From: Lepas anatifera
Lineage: Eukaryota > Arthropoda > Thecostraca > Lepadidae
Reading direction: 5' to 3'
NCBI GenBank assembly: GCA_034440635.1
Contig: JAOTON010001493.1
Location: forward strand, 1 to 64,000
DNA length: 64,000 nt
A program made the translations under genes and the position numbers. The notes beneath the pieces are model-generated. The model ran no database searches, had not been told where the DNA came from, and was given only the letters and a program-made list of their open reading frames with translations. The stretch's first letter is position 1, and every line of letters begins with the position of its first letter. Of the stretch, positions 22,607-34,663 are shown one piece after another.

Positions 22607-23644
22607 TAATAACCCTCGCCCAACCGGGGCCATCGATGGCCCCCTAAGGTTTTTTCGGGATAGGAGAACAACAACGAGGCGCAGACCGCGGTTGAGGACT
22701 CTACCTCTCACTACATCATTTTCCCACCATCCCTGAAATTTTTATCCCGGGCCATCCAAGGTCAGGTCACCAGGTGAGGTCAACCAAGGTCACCTCACTT
22801 CAAATTTTGAGCTCTATAAGAGCTACATTTCTAAGTCGATCGATTTGAAACTTCCTACACTTCATGACCTCTCCAGAGTCTACAAGATGCATATCTGGGA
22901 TTTTTTAGATCTCGTGACCTGAGGTCAGGTCAGGTCAGGTCACGAGCTGACCTCTCCCATTGAAAAAGAATAGGAAAAAACTGTCTTATGATCTAAAAGT
23001 CACAAAACGATTGAAAATGCTCAGCCTGCACAGAAAAGCGTTCTTGGACATCCTTTCTCGGATCCCAGGGGCCATATTTGCCTATTGACTTCTCCGGGGT
23101 CATCCAAGGCCACCAGGGGTCAAAAACAGTATTTTGGAAATAAATTTTTACCTAATTAAGCAAGAGCGCTGAATCAAACATAATCGTGTATGTCTCGTCA
23201 CTGGTTTTTATTTAATATACAACAAGGTCACTTTCTAACCATTCGGGACCTCAGGTCATATAAGGTCACGAGCTGACCTCTCGAAGTCAAACCACTGGCG
23301 GGAAGTAATTACGTTCCACATAGTGGAAAAGGTTCTGGAATTTTCCTATCCAATGTACTTAACCACATCTCAATAGCTCTAATGGCATAATAGTTATGCC
23401 CAGTTTGCTTAATCCTTGCATATTTGAGTGAAAATGGCCTATCTTGAGCTAACTTGACCTCTGGAGGTCAAACCATGGACCTGAGTGCTTAAACATGTAA
23501 AGTAATTTCTTACTGAATTCACGCGAGCTTTCTGATGCACTTCACAGATTTGCGCTAACCCCCATATTTTCGGAGTTAGAGGGGGCCATCGATGTCCCCC
23601 GGTGGGGCGAAGGTGGCGCCGGATCCCCGGTGGGTCGCGGTTAA
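22607..23644 (-). mobile_element. Family A TTAA MITE, inverted
   Basis: Begins ATAACCCTCGCCCAACCGGGG (left TTAA mutated) and ends CCCCGGTGGGTCGCGGTTAA with TTAA at 23641-23644. Collinear in inverse with 13373-14398. Confidence 0.88.
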
Positions 23645-23815
23645 CTCCCGCCCTAGCAGGCTTCCGATCCACCTTCGCCCTGGTGGGGGTTTCAAACACT
23701 CCCACTCTCGAACTCGGCTCCTGAAAGGGATAGGGAGGTAATATAAACGCTGGTGGATAGCTCATAGCAGATAATGATCTGATCAATAGAATAAATGAAT
23801 ATCAGATCAATACAT
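23641..23815 (-). mobile_element. Family D end fragment between two family A copies
   Basis: TTAACTCCCGCC, CACCTTCGCCCTGGTGGGG, TCGAACTCGGCTCCT and ACGCTGGTGGATAGC are the inverse of the D ends at 5460-5585 and 6630-6735. It shares its TTAA with the preceding A copy and is cut off by the next one. Confidence 0.65.
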
Positions 23816-25660
23816 TGACCCGCGCCCCACCGGGGTCCGGCGCCACCTTCACCCCACCGGGGGACATCAATGGCCACCCTCTAACTCCGAAAATATGGGG
23901 GTTAGCTCAAATCTGAAAGTGCATTGGAAATCTCGTGTGAATTTAGCATAATCTTAATTGAAATGCTTAAGCGCTCAGGTCAATGGTTTGACCTCCAGAA
24001 GTCAAGTTGGGTCACGATAGGCTATTTCCGCTAAACATGCAAGGCTTGAGAAACTTGGTCATAGCTCTCATGCCATTAGAGTTATTGAGAGCATGCCAGG
24101 TATTTGTCCGCCATGTGGAACATAATTATCTCCCGCCAGTGGTTTGACCTCCGAAGGGCACCTCGTGACCTAACATGATATGAGGTCACGGAAGGTCAGA
24201 AAGTGACCTGGCCGTATATCAAATGAAAGCCAGTGATAAAACCTATACAATGATGTTTAACACGCGCATTGACGGGGGTCTGAGCCACATTCGCCTTGAC
24301 GGGGAGGGGCGGGTCGGGTACCCGCCCCCCCTAAGATCTCGAGAACCGCGCTAGGTAGCGAAAAACAGTAAACGGCGTTGGATATCCCATCCACTTCTCC
24401 ATAGAAAATATTTGAACCATTTTTTGTCAGGTCACATTTAAGGTCACAAAAGGTCAAAACATGCCGTAATAGGGATGACATGTAAATGAAGTTTTTCGAC
24501 TATTGCATCTGAACAAGTAAAGATACAGCAAAACGATTTAAACTATATGAATCCTCTCAGCAAGCCGAATCGAATGATATATAATATAACCTTGCTAGGT
24601 CAAATCAAGGATTTGACCTGAACTGAGGTCAGGTCAAGGTCAAATTGGAAAAAATGCATATAATTAGAATTGCAATGACAAGGCAAATCTAATGGAGTCA
24701 AAATAAATGCTCTATCTCTATCCCTTATTAAGTTATTTAGTTAAAACCATTTTCCCATGTATTTCCAGTGGAGAGGTCATAGCTCGTACCTTACCTTAGG
24801 TCATCGATATAAAATATACCGGAAAAATTTTTTAGAGAACTTGGTGGGGCCATTATGTGATATGAGTTTCAATCGGATAAGTTTACCATGTTCCGACTTA
24901 TACTATCTTAAACTTTTTTTTAGGTCAGGCCCTTGACCTGTACTGGTGACCTAACCTGAGATGACCTAACCTTAAAATTTTGACATAAGTTATAAAAATG
25001 ATGAGGAAAAAGGTATGCCAAGTACAGCGTCGCTACGCGCCGCCGTTTTTATGTGATCTCCGAAAAACCCGAGGGGGCGGGTACCCGCCCCCCGTTAATG
25101 CGCGCGTTAACTCAGCGCTCTAGCTTGATTAGGTAAAAAGTTATCGTCAAAATATGTTTTTGACCCCTGGTGACCTGCGATGACCTTAGATAAATCAAAG
25201 GCAAGTATCACCCGTGAAATCCGTGAAAGGGTGGCCAAGAATGCTTTTCTGAGAAATCTGAGCATTTGCAATTATTTTTGTGACTTTCAGATCATAAGAG
25301 AGCTTTTCCAATGCTTTTTCTATGGGAGAGGTCGCATCGTGACCTGATCTCACGTCGCGGAATCGAAAAATCCCGGATATGTATTTTGTAGACCCTGGAG
25401 GGTCATCAAGAGTAGAAAGTTTCAAATCGATCGGCTCAGAAATATAACTATGGTAGAGCTCAAAAGCTGAAGTGAGGTGACCTTGTTTGACCTCACTTGG
25501 TGAACTGACCTAGTGTGAACCGGGATAGATTTTAGGGATGGTGGGATAATGATGGAGTGAGAGGTAGACCCCCTCCACCGTGGTGCTGCACTCCATCGTT
25601 TTTGTTATTTTGAAAAACCCTTAGGGGGCCATGGATGGCACCCAGTGGGGCGAGGGTGAA
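23815..25660 (+). mobile_element. Family A MITE split by family C
   Basis: Left end TTGACCCGCGCCCCACCGGGG (TTAA mutated to TTGA), right end CAGTGGGGCGAGGGTGAA (TTAA mutated to TGAA). Family C is inserted at 24257-25110. The two A halves join to a normal A sequence around the element's CGCTCTAGCTTGATTAGG box. More diverged than the other A copies. Confidence 0.85.
24257..25110 (+). mobile_element. Family C TTAA MITE nested in family A
   Basis: TTAA at 24257-24260 and 25107-25110. Ends TTAACACGCGCATTGACGGG and CGTTAATGCGCGCGTTAA. This is the reverse nesting order to 12667-14531. Confidence 0.9.
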
Positions 25661-25960
25661 ACCCGCTTTCACTGGTGCCACTTGAAACATTTTGCAAGTG
25701 AGGTGACTTGATATGGCCTGTTGTCCAGGTCTGAGATGTTAAAATGTTCAGTAAAATCGATCAAGGATAAGATATGCCAAGTACGGATATGCCAAATATG
25801 ATAGATATGCCAAGGATATGATATATGTATATGCCAAGTATGCCAAGTCTTTCGGTGCCGCCGGAAAAAACCGAAGGGTACCATGGGATGTTCCGGAATC
25901 CTTTGAAAGATATTCAAACAACCCAATGGGCCGAGGCTCAAGAATACATCAGAAAGTAGC
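25661..25960 (+). mobile_element. Family C-like end relic with ATGCCAAG repeats
   Basis: GTGCCACTTGAAACATTTTG, AGGTGACTTGAT and GTGCCGCCGGAAAAAACCGA resemble the last 150 bp of family C. GATATGCCAAGTACG-like units are repeated about five times at 25770-25850. Confidence 0.45.
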
Positions 25961-26859
25961 TCTATAGCAAACGCTCAGCAGGAAATGGGGACTTGACTTT
26001 GACCCATGCTATTTTGACTCTCTTGGTTTTGTGGTTTTTGGCCACGAGAGCTGGCGATTAATTCAAATTTTAGAACATATTTCAAGTTTCAAGCTAAGTC
26101 CTGATTTTGGCCTCTCATAGCCGATCTTGCCTCTGTGGCTGCTATTGAAGACACTGATAAAAATCAGATAGAGCGCAACAATATAGTCATCGGAGTGGTC
26201 ACGAGATATTTGCACTTATATTGGTATGCAATTCAGTAAAGTGACTAATCTAGGTGTTGCGTGGGGCGGGGTTAGATTTCAAATGTCACAAATGGTGGCA
26301 ATTCAGAATCATTGAAAACGTCCGATCTTTTCTTTCAGGAAGTATTTTTGAGAACTGTCTTTGTATTCAGGACTATAAATTACACAATAGGTTTCATCCC
26401 TCAAATTTTTTTTATTACCCAAAAATATCACAATGTAGGACTCACAAGGCAAAACCCTCATAAGGGTCACCAGAGGTCACCAACGGCAAATAATGTCGTA
26501 GGTTGATAAAGGTTGCAAGAGGTCACTTAAGGTTGTAGGTCAGCTGAGGTCTTACGTCCGAGCGCACACGGTGTGGCGGCTAGAGAAACCGGAAATCTAG
26601 CTTACATGCTTCCCGAAATGGCCTCATAGCTCGGTGACCTAATCTGAATCGGATCTAATTTTCTCATGCTACAGAATGAATGCCTCATGTGAGCTAAGCA
26701 AGGTGCCGCGAGCTGCGATGCAATCGTTTCCCGGGCCATATCCGGAAAATCGTAGAGAAGGGGTTGCAACAATAGATCCACCCCCCTCTCCAATGTCAAG
26801 GCAATGGCTAACATTGAGTATCCATAAGTGTGACACGATAACATAAAATGAGCCATACT

Positions 26860-27150
26860 GAGCGACGCCATCTGGCCGGAAGAATTAGGGCCAATAACAT
26901 CGAAAATGCTGGTAAAGCCTTAACCTGTGAACTTTGGCCATGACATTGGCCTTCATTTGATGTGACCATGACATCATAGGCGTAGGAATAGAGTTGCCAT
27001 GGCCCCCAATGCTCAAGATCTTAACCATTGACCCTATGGCGTTGAACGGAAAGAAACGACTTCAAAATACACCCCTGGCCGCCCAATATTCTGAACGTTC
27101 CTACGCCTATATGACATATCATGTCATCATGTCACCACTCGGTGACAATG
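26860..27150 (+). mobile_element. Family E-like relic
   Basis: TGGCCGGAAGAATTAGGGCC, CATCGAAAATGC, TGAACTTTGGCCATGACATT and ATGTCACCACTCGGTGA follow the order of family E at 15050-15200. No intact ends. Positions 25961-26859 before it have no feature that I can support. Confidence 0.45.
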
Positions 27151-27224
27151 CAGGGAATGGCTGCGACCGCACAATACCAAAACATAGTTCCACATTTGCC
27201 GGCCTTTACTTGAAAACTTTACCC

Positions 27225-27345
27225 ACCGATTACAAAAATCACCTCCCATCAGTGTTTGATTACGGCCACCTCCAACAGTCCCAATTCCAGGGAGCATTGC
27301 CGTGGCTGTATGCCGACTCCGGGTCCTCTCCACCGGACCAGATAA
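27225..27345 (-). mobile_element. SINE fragment related to 22040-22255
   Basis: Shared blocks in the same order: CCAATTCCAGGGAGCATTG and CCTCTCCACCGG. tRNA-like head missing. Confidence 0.5.
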
Positions 27346-27454
27346 GACATGCAAGACAGCCTCCAGCCGCGAGGTACTGTGGATGCAGGCGAAGAAACAC
27401 CAAGCCACCAAGGCCGCCAGTGGCGGCGGAGGGTCCGGGCATGAGAGGGGGCAC

Positions 27455-27608
27455 CAATGGCGGATCCAGGACTTCATTTCGAGGGGGCTCGGGAACGCGA
27501 GACTTCCCTACCACTGTCTCAGATTAGCATCCACCCATGCATTAGCTATAGGCACTCAGACATGTCAGGGTGGCTTAAGCCCCCCACCTCCCTCTTGTAT
27601 TTGCCACA
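27455..27608. mobile_element. Small hAT-like MITE with 8-bp direct repeats
   Basis: Flanked by GGGGGCAC at 27447-27454 and 27609-27616. The left end CAATGGCGGATCCAGG is of the hAT-MITE type. The right end is less clear (TTGCCACA). Confidence 0.55.
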
Positions 27609-27705
27609 GGGGGCACCATGGACTTTTCAACTCATTTATTTCCAGTCAACGCCATAGGGCTAGTGTTAAAATTCATAATTTAAGGTGCACCCTAATTCCG
27701 TCGCA

Positions 27706-27770
27706 TGTGTAGCCGTAGTGTGGCCGTAGTGTAGCTGTAGTGTAGCCGTAGTGTGGTAGTGTGTAGCCAC
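27706..27770. repeat. Short tandem repeat of GTAGCCGTAGTGT type
   Basis: About five 10-12-bp units (GTAGTGTAGCCGTAGTGTGG and variants), followed at 27830-27883 by a family E-like end (CACCTTGGAAAAGAAGGG..GAGCGTGTT). Confidence 0.75.
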
Positions 27771-28555
27771 CCGCCAAATGTAGCCTTGAATATAGCCAAG
27801 CAGCGATTTGTTTTCTGGGAACGATTCGCGTGTCACCTTGGAAAAGAAGGGATATCTCGGATCCCTCCACTGAGCGTGTTGTGCCATGGTGCTAGCCATA
27901 TTGCTATCAGATCTGTCAGGTCATCCCTTATCCGGTTGGGGAAGGCGGGATTGGACTTCCCCTAAGATCACAGAAGCTTCAGGTTATATCCTACAATGAA
28001 ACTGGAATAAGCTAGACTCCATCTTGGAAGAAGATAATTCCAAAATTTTGAAAATTATCGGATGGGGAATTCATTTTTTCCCCTTTCAATGTTTTCCATA
28101 AGCCCTGGTGCCATTGTCTGATTTTCAAAAATCGGTAAGCATTCATAGAGAAGGGGTTAAAACAAGTATGTATTTGGAACAGGTGCAAATCTAGAAATAA
28201 ATGCTGGCTCCAAGTTCAGGAATATGTGGTGAAATTTATACCCTTTACTAGTCTTTAAAGTAGGTTAGTAAGCGTAAAACTCTGTGTGATATCATTGACA
28301 TTAAAATAAATGATATGTTACAAACAAATTATCAGAGGCTGACCCAGAAACCTACTAATAGCGGGAAGAGGCCTGCACATACATGGCTCCTTCGGCCAGT
28401 GGTGCTTTATTCTTGCCCAGCTTTTATCCACCCATGCAAAGCACGGGGAAGTATGGAATGATACTGAATTCATGAACCTTCATTAACCAATAGATAGTTT
28501 CCATATTCGCCCCTGGAGCCAAATGCTCGCCTCATCAACCGTCAGGCTGATATTC

Positions 28556-29420
28556 TCTGACGGTTGATAAGGCGCTGGATGCACTTCCCCGTGACAGTTG
28601 ACAAGGCAATGACTGCACTCCCCGCGACGTTTGGCAAGGCGCTGACCGTACTCCTGGTGACATTTGACAAGGCTCTGACTGCACTCCCGATGACATTTGA
28701 CATGACACTGACTGCACTCCCCGTGACAGTTGACAAGGTCCTAACTGTACTCCTGGTGACAGTTGACAATGTCCTGACTATACTCCCGGTGACAGTTAAC
28801 AAGGCACTGGTCGTACTCCTGGTGACATTTGACAAGGCACTAACTGTACTCCCGGTGACATTTGAAAAGGCGCTGACTGCACTCCTGGTGACATTTGACA
28901 AGGCGCTGACTGCACTCCTGGTGACAGTTGACACAGCGCTGTCTACACTCCCGGTGACAGTTGACAATGCGCTGTCTGCACTCCCCGTGACAGTTGACAA
29001 GTCCCTGGATATACTCCCGGTGACAGTTGACAAGACACTGACCGTACTCCTGGTGACATTTGACAAGGCACTGACTGTAGTCCCGGTGACATTTGACAAG
29101 GCGCTGACTGCACTCCTGGTGACAGTTGACACAACGCTGTCTACACTCCCGGTGACAGTTGACAATGCGCCGTCTGCACTCCCGTGACAGTTGACAATGC
29201 GCTGTCTGCACTCCCCGTGACAGTTGACAAGTCCCTGGCTATACTCCCGGTGACATTTGACAAGGCGCTGGCTGTCCTCCCGGTGGCAGTTGACAAGGCA
29301 CTGGCCGTACTCCTGGTGACATTTGACAAGGCGCTATCTGCACTCCCCGTGAAGTTGACAAGGCGCTGACTGTACTCTCCGTGACAGCTAACAAGGCGCT
29401 GGATACGCTCCCCTGACGAT
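28556..29420. repeat. 33-bp minisatellite, about 26 copies
   Basis: The unit is GTGACAGTTGACAAGG then CGCTGACTGCACTCC-type sequence, repeating every 33 bp. Because 33 is 11 codons, both strands stay open for 207 codons and give an 11-residue repeat (VTVDKALTALP-like on plus). No start context, splice sites or known domain, so I read it as a minisatellite. Positions 27884-28555 before it show no feature. Confidence 0.93.
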
Positions 29421-30652
29421 TAACAGTTCTCACTACTCTGCTTGTTCATGAAGTGGTGCGATTTCCTGACCATGAAATGACGTCAGTCTGGTAGTATACA
29501 TCATGGCAGTACTGGATCCAGGGGGCAAGTAATTTACCGCGCCCATCACCGATCGATTTCACTCGATTTGCTTAAAAAGAAACTACTGAGTTTTTCCCGA
29601 TCCTGGATCCCACAGCCATGGCTGGATATTTCTTCTCGATGGGGGGGTGTCCTGGGTGGGTTAACGCTGGCACGGCAATACAAGCCCTCTACAAAGCCTA
29701 TGAGAGCCCCAAAATCCAGAGGGGGCCCTGACCCTCCCCGGGGATTTCCGCCCATGCCCGCAGCCCTCCTCCCAGACGTGCCCGCAGGCAGGTAATTCGA
29801 CGGCGGCAGCAGCCCGGCTGGACTGTTTACAGCGCCATCGTTCCGACTCTGTTTACAGCATGAGGGCAGGTATTCACCGCCAAAATACGCAGACCGGCCC
29901 GGCCCACGCCCCCGGGGCAAGTAACAGGTGATGCCGGCGATCGGGCGGTCTCCATGCAGCGGGACTGGCCTGTGTCTCAGCTCCGGGGCTTTCACGGCCT
30001 CGTCTGGCGGAGTTTTGTACGAAGTGGAAATAGGTTTTTATTGATCTGTAACGAGTCGGATACTATAACGACTACATACTTTCAGGTATCATTGACAGAG
30101 ACAGGAGTTTGCGCTACTAAATAGTAGAACGTGCTGTGTGAGGTAGTTTGTCCTTGAATGCTGAATAAATCCTTAACAACGCTCTAACAATTCATAAAAA
30201 TTGCAAAAGATTCCTAAGATGTCATGGATAAGTGGGTATGGAATACAGTTAAGGATAAATTAGAGACAAAGCCATCTCTGTGCTGTGGGCACAGGCACAA
30301 TCTGCCTCTTCACTTCTGAGGCAGCCTTCTCCAAGAAGCGTTGCCAGCCCTCTCCAGGTGGTGCCAGGCGTTTACTCTTAAAGCCCCATATATCATTTGA
30401 AACACGAGGACAGGCAGTAGTGTCCGCATTAGTTACCACTTCCTCACATTAACTTGTCGTATTCTTGTTTGTGATAGTATTAGTACCAGTCAAACACCTT
30501 CATTGGTGACAAACAAGCTGACGGTTCTGTTTCAAAATGGGAAAATGAGGTTGGCTTAAACTTTTGTGGTGGCTCATTATTATTCGGTAACATAAATGCG
30601 GTAATTCCGCACATCAAGTCCAGTAAAGACAAATGCATGTCTTTCAGCCACA
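29421..30652. other. No gene recognised
   Basis: Partly GC-rich (29540-30000) with frames of up to about 149 codons on the minus strand. I see no recognisable domain. Confidence 0.5.
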
Positions 30653-31070
30653 TTAAAGGGAATGTGGCATCTTTATAACGTGATTTTAACTGAGATGGCC
30701 AACTTGTAAAGCAAGTCGGAAAACCCGGTACTCTATATATCATTTGTCCTGGAACTCGATATTTCCGTAGAAAAAACCTAAAAACTACCTAAAATGTACA
30801 TCTCATGTACCTCTCGCCAGGCGGTCATTGCTGTGAGCTGCTGGTGTGACAACATATGCTGACGTCACGATGAACATCAGCCAATCCAAGCCCTTGAAGC
30901 GTTTCGAGTATGGTAGTGGTTGCCAGATCATGACATCATCCACAGGCAGATATTTATTTCTTTTCCTAGAAGAATATTTTAAAATAAAAATATTGAGCTT
31001 ATTGTACATTTTTCAGAGAAATCATGAGTGGTTGCATTATTTTCGGCTTAAAGTACGCCTAATCCTTTAA
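30653..31070 (+). mobile_element. Family B TTAA MITE with internal deletion near right end
   Basis: Starts TTAAAGGGAATGTGGCATC. Near the right end AGTACGCCTAAT jumps directly to CCTTTAA, skipping about 40 bp present in other copies. Confidence 0.75.
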
Positions 31071-31311
31071 CTCATACGCGTCGGAAAAGGGGGACCAGGG
31101 GGCCTATTCTCCCCACTATTTGGCCAAAAATTTCCTGATCTCAGTCAAAATGGGAGAAAACCGGGCAGTCTTATATCCAGCCGCTGCGGAAGGCAACGAG
31201 GAGCCCCAATTCGAACAGTTTTTGGTCCTGATGTTGAACGTTTTTTGTCAGCTTCAGGTTGAAGTTTGGCTGGCCCCCCACTTTTTGCCGGTGGCGACAC
31301 TTATGCTTTAA
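31067..31311 (+). mobile_element. Family G TTAA MITE, 245 bp
   Basis: Left end TTAACTCATACGCGTCGG, right end inverse TTAAAGCATAAGTGTCGCC. Shares TTAA 31067-31070 with the family B copy. A second partial copy lies at 40650-40785. Confidence 0.6.
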
Positions 31312-33089
31312 CTATAGTCAAACAATTCTCTGAACGTCTTTTTACAGGATCTTTAAGACAGCTGCGGAGAGAGGTTTTTATTGCAGCTCACGTACATACA
31401 TTCTGGCTGCCAGTACTTCCTTTTCCAGCGTTAAAATTTCTCCAGTCTTCGAAAGATGTTGCAAGTCCAGGAAACGCACATCCCTGCCACGTGAAACAAC
31501 GAAATTGCTTAAAAATTCCATCAAAAGAATTGCAATGACGTAGCTGCCTGATGGTGCCAATTATATTCCATTACGACAGATGCTGGCAGAGTTAGTTGTA
31601 AGCTCGCCAAAAGCGTTAGTGAGGCCCGACCGGACCCGGCTGGGTCTTATGCAACTTTTACTACTAAGTTAGAGCGAGAACTCATGGACGCTATATGACC
31701 ACGTGGGCTATGGCATTCATAAGCCCAACTTGGGCCTGGGCTTAATCAATCAGAGAGAAAACTTGCGGACTTGGTAACAAGCCAATCAAGACTTTAAACG
31801 TATGTGAAAGAAATGAATGTAAAAAGTTTTACCAATTGCGTTTTATAGACTATTACATTTCGCAGCATTTCAGCTCTTGATCGCAAGTGCGTAGGAGCTC
31901 TCTTTTCCACAGAGTAGTGATTGGCCAACAGTAGATGACGTCAGCTCACCTGCCCAGACGACAACTGCTGGCGGACTAATCACTGCAGGTGACCGTTGGA
32001 CATCGAGGCGCTGTGGTGTCCGACTGGCTCCCTTCTTTTGCAGCACAAGCTTCCTGTGATATGGTTCTGAAGCTTCCTGTGATGTGGCTCTGACGACGAC
32101 CAGGAGTTGACTTTGCCAAGAACAACGCTTCTGGAATGTTAAATAATGCTTTTGGAGAATTAGCAGTAACCAAGAGAGACCGAGTGCGTCTCTGAAGTCA
32201 GCCACCTCATCAGATTCATAAATCTTCCGGCTGACATTTAGCTTGAACAATTACCAAAGTTAGAGATCACTCATTTGCTCCTCGAAAACAATGTACTGCT
32301 GACCTCTCTCCCAGCAACAGCCAGAACCACCACTTATTTTCCAGCGAATCACCAGCTGATGTCACCTCCCACAATTCACAGCAGTTCACAAACTGGCCTC
32401 CGACCTCGCGCCGACACCGCCCCGACGTCAGCTCCAGACAGATGTCGTTCCTAGCGTCGATCCTGATTCCAGGTAAGATTAACGTACCTGTCTGCCTCCC
32501 GTGGCCCGCGGACGCCCTGGTACATTTGTACCGGACGCCAGCAAAGCGTTCACCACCAGTGACACGTTTACTGGGCGCTAAAGTCGTTAATGTCGCATTG
32601 AAATTCAGAATTATTTTGTTGCCAAGCAACAAAAGCAAAGCGAATAGCTTACCTTGACATCTGAGTACGTTTAGTAAATGAATGATGGCAGCATCTGGTC
32701 CGAGAAAACCGACGAAACTCTCCAACGGCGGAGGTGGCGATGGAAATAGATCACACGGCGGCAATTTGCCAGCGGCGGCGGCGGCTGAAATTCCGACTTG
32801 TGCATCGCTTCAAAGTCAATTTAACAGACACTAACATCTCACCCGTCAGACCTGCCTGTTTATGTGGTGATAATCGCTTGGTAGTTAACCGCCCATCTTT
32901 CAGGGATGCCGTTATGCTTAGCCTGTTGCTTTCAAAAGTTGAGGGAGATGCGTGTACGTAATGTGTATGACGTACTTTAATTTTTATCGTCCTTGCGTTT
33001 TATCAGCTGAAATCTATAATTTTTTGTGACAAGAAAGCAATGAACAAAACTAGCGTTATCCCTTATATCTACTTCGAGCAGACATCGCC
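31312..33089. other. No gene recognised
   Basis: Frames of 126 and 165 codons on the minus strand (31870-32250, 32267-32764) and shorter ones on plus. None shows a known domain. The stretch 32380-32830 is GC-richer and contains a good donor (CCAGGTAAG at about 32469), so a small unrecognised exon cannot be excluded. Confidence 0.4.
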
Positions 33090-33205
33090 GTGACGTTACT
33101 GTCGAAAACGGCTGACGTGGCGTTACTGTCCAACACAGCTGACGTGACGTTACTGCTCAAAACAGCTGATGTGGCGTCACTGTTCAGAATAGCTGACGAA
33201 AATCA
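33090..33205. repeat. 30-bp minisatellite, 4 copies
   Basis: GTGACGTTACTG then AAAACAGCTGAC-type units every 30 bp. In-frame, giving a 10-residue repeat, but no gene context. Confidence 0.85.
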
Positions 33206-33305
33206 GCTGCGCAAGGCTGGCCAGGGACACTGGAACAGCGTCCGTCTGTCGATGCTTCTGTCAATCATTCAAGTCTTCTTCTCGGGGTGTCTAGCTCCAA
33301 AGTCT

Positions 33306-34478
33306 TTAACCCTTGCCCCGGTGGCGGGTACGAGCCACCTTCGCCCTGGTGGGGGGGCTAAAAGACCCCCATGATCTCAAAAACTAAGAGAGCTAGAAAA
33401 AACGCAAAACGGCAATCAAAGCTCTTCGAAAATGATATCGAAAATACTTCGGTATTTTTTTGTCAGGTCAATATCAAGGTCACCAGAGGTCAAAATAGGT
33501 CAAAATCGCTAATATGAGGTGTACTAAGAAAACCTCAGATATCTCAGAAACTATGATAGCTAAAACATTTTTCTAACACCATTCAAAGCTCTTGAGATGC
33601 GCTTTCATTACAGTGCCATTCATTTTCGTGTAAGTCAAAGCCTAGGGAGCTACAGGTCACCAGATATTGGGCATATTCTGGGAATGCCCATAGCCACCCA
33701 TGCATAAGGGCGTTTACTTTTTCGCTAATAGCTTCCAAACCAAACAAGATACAGCCATAGTTTATGCACCATTGCAATCCTCCCGTCAATACGAATCGAA
33801 TGATATATGATATTGCTATGCCAGGTCAAGTTTAAGAATTTGACCTGACCCAGGTCAACGGTCTGACCCAACTTGACCTGGTATAGTCATGATGTATATC
33901 ATTTGACTTCCAGTGACTATACAAACACTTTGGTGACAAAATAAAAGCTCTATCTTATTTTATTCAAAATTTATAGAGAAAACACCAAAAATGCTTATTT
34001 GACCTAAGGTGACCTTTTAAAGGTCACAAGTCAAATTTTGGGATCAGCTCCAGAAATGGGCTAAGAGCAAGTCGCAACCGATGTTTGAAGTTGATTCCAT
34101 CTATACTTACTGAGAAAAGCTCATTTCGTGATTTTCCCATGTATTGACAATGGGGAGGTCATGCTCTGCACATGACCTTAGGTCACCAATATCAAAATCC
34201 AGGAACAAATGTTGTAGCTCCTGGTGGGCCCAATATGTGGCATGAGTTTCAACTTGATCGATTAACCCTTCTTTTAGTTATGGGTCCTAAGTATTTTTGA
34301 GGTGGGTCACTTCACCTGGCCTGGTGACCTGACCTGATATGACCTTGAGCCAAAATTTTCAGGAAAGATGTAAAATGATGAAGGAACAGCTACACCAGTT
34401 TGGCGGGCTGGCGCCGGTTTTTGGTCGCTTCGGAAAAACCCGAGGGGGTCTAAAGACCCCCACCCGGGCGAAGGTTAA
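33306..34478 (+). mobile_element. Family F TTAA element, about 1.17 kb
   Basis: TTAA at 33306-33309 and 34475-34478. Left CCCTTGCCCCGGTGG, right CCACCCGGGCGAAGG in inverse. Dense TGACCT/AGGTCA hexamers inside, like families A and C. The subterminal CTAAAGACCCCC is present at both ends in inverse. Confidence 0.8.
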
Positions 34479-34662
34479 TGCCTCCATCGGCACCTTACAA
34501 AACATACTGTAACGTTTGTAGCGGGCGTGAGTGCCGTCTATAGCCTTCAAGTACTGTGATGCCCACCTTCGCCTCAATGGGGAGGTAGAGGGCACCGGAA
34601 CGCCCTCCTCGGTCTCGGCTCCCACGCGCGTTGCCGAAAAAAACGCGAACGCTGATAGATGG
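34475..34662 (-). mobile_element. Family D end fragment, cut by foldback element
   Basis: CACCTTCGCC, GGTCTCGGCTCCCACG and AACGCGAACGCTGATAG match the D end at 23641-23770 in the same orientation. The match stops where the foldback element begins. Confidence 0.5.
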
Positions 34663-34663
34663 G

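Noticed and set aside
26994..27527. 177-codon ORF on plus
   Set aside because: It crosses a family E relic, a SINE fragment and a hAT-like MITE, so it is a chance frame.
28564..29187. Repetitive 207-residue protein
   Set aside because: Open on both strands because the minisatellite period is 33 bp; no start context, splice sites or domain. Kept only as a low-level question in the findings.
32267..32764. 165-codon ORF on minus
   Set aside because: No domain recognised and no supporting splice pattern; not reported as a gene.
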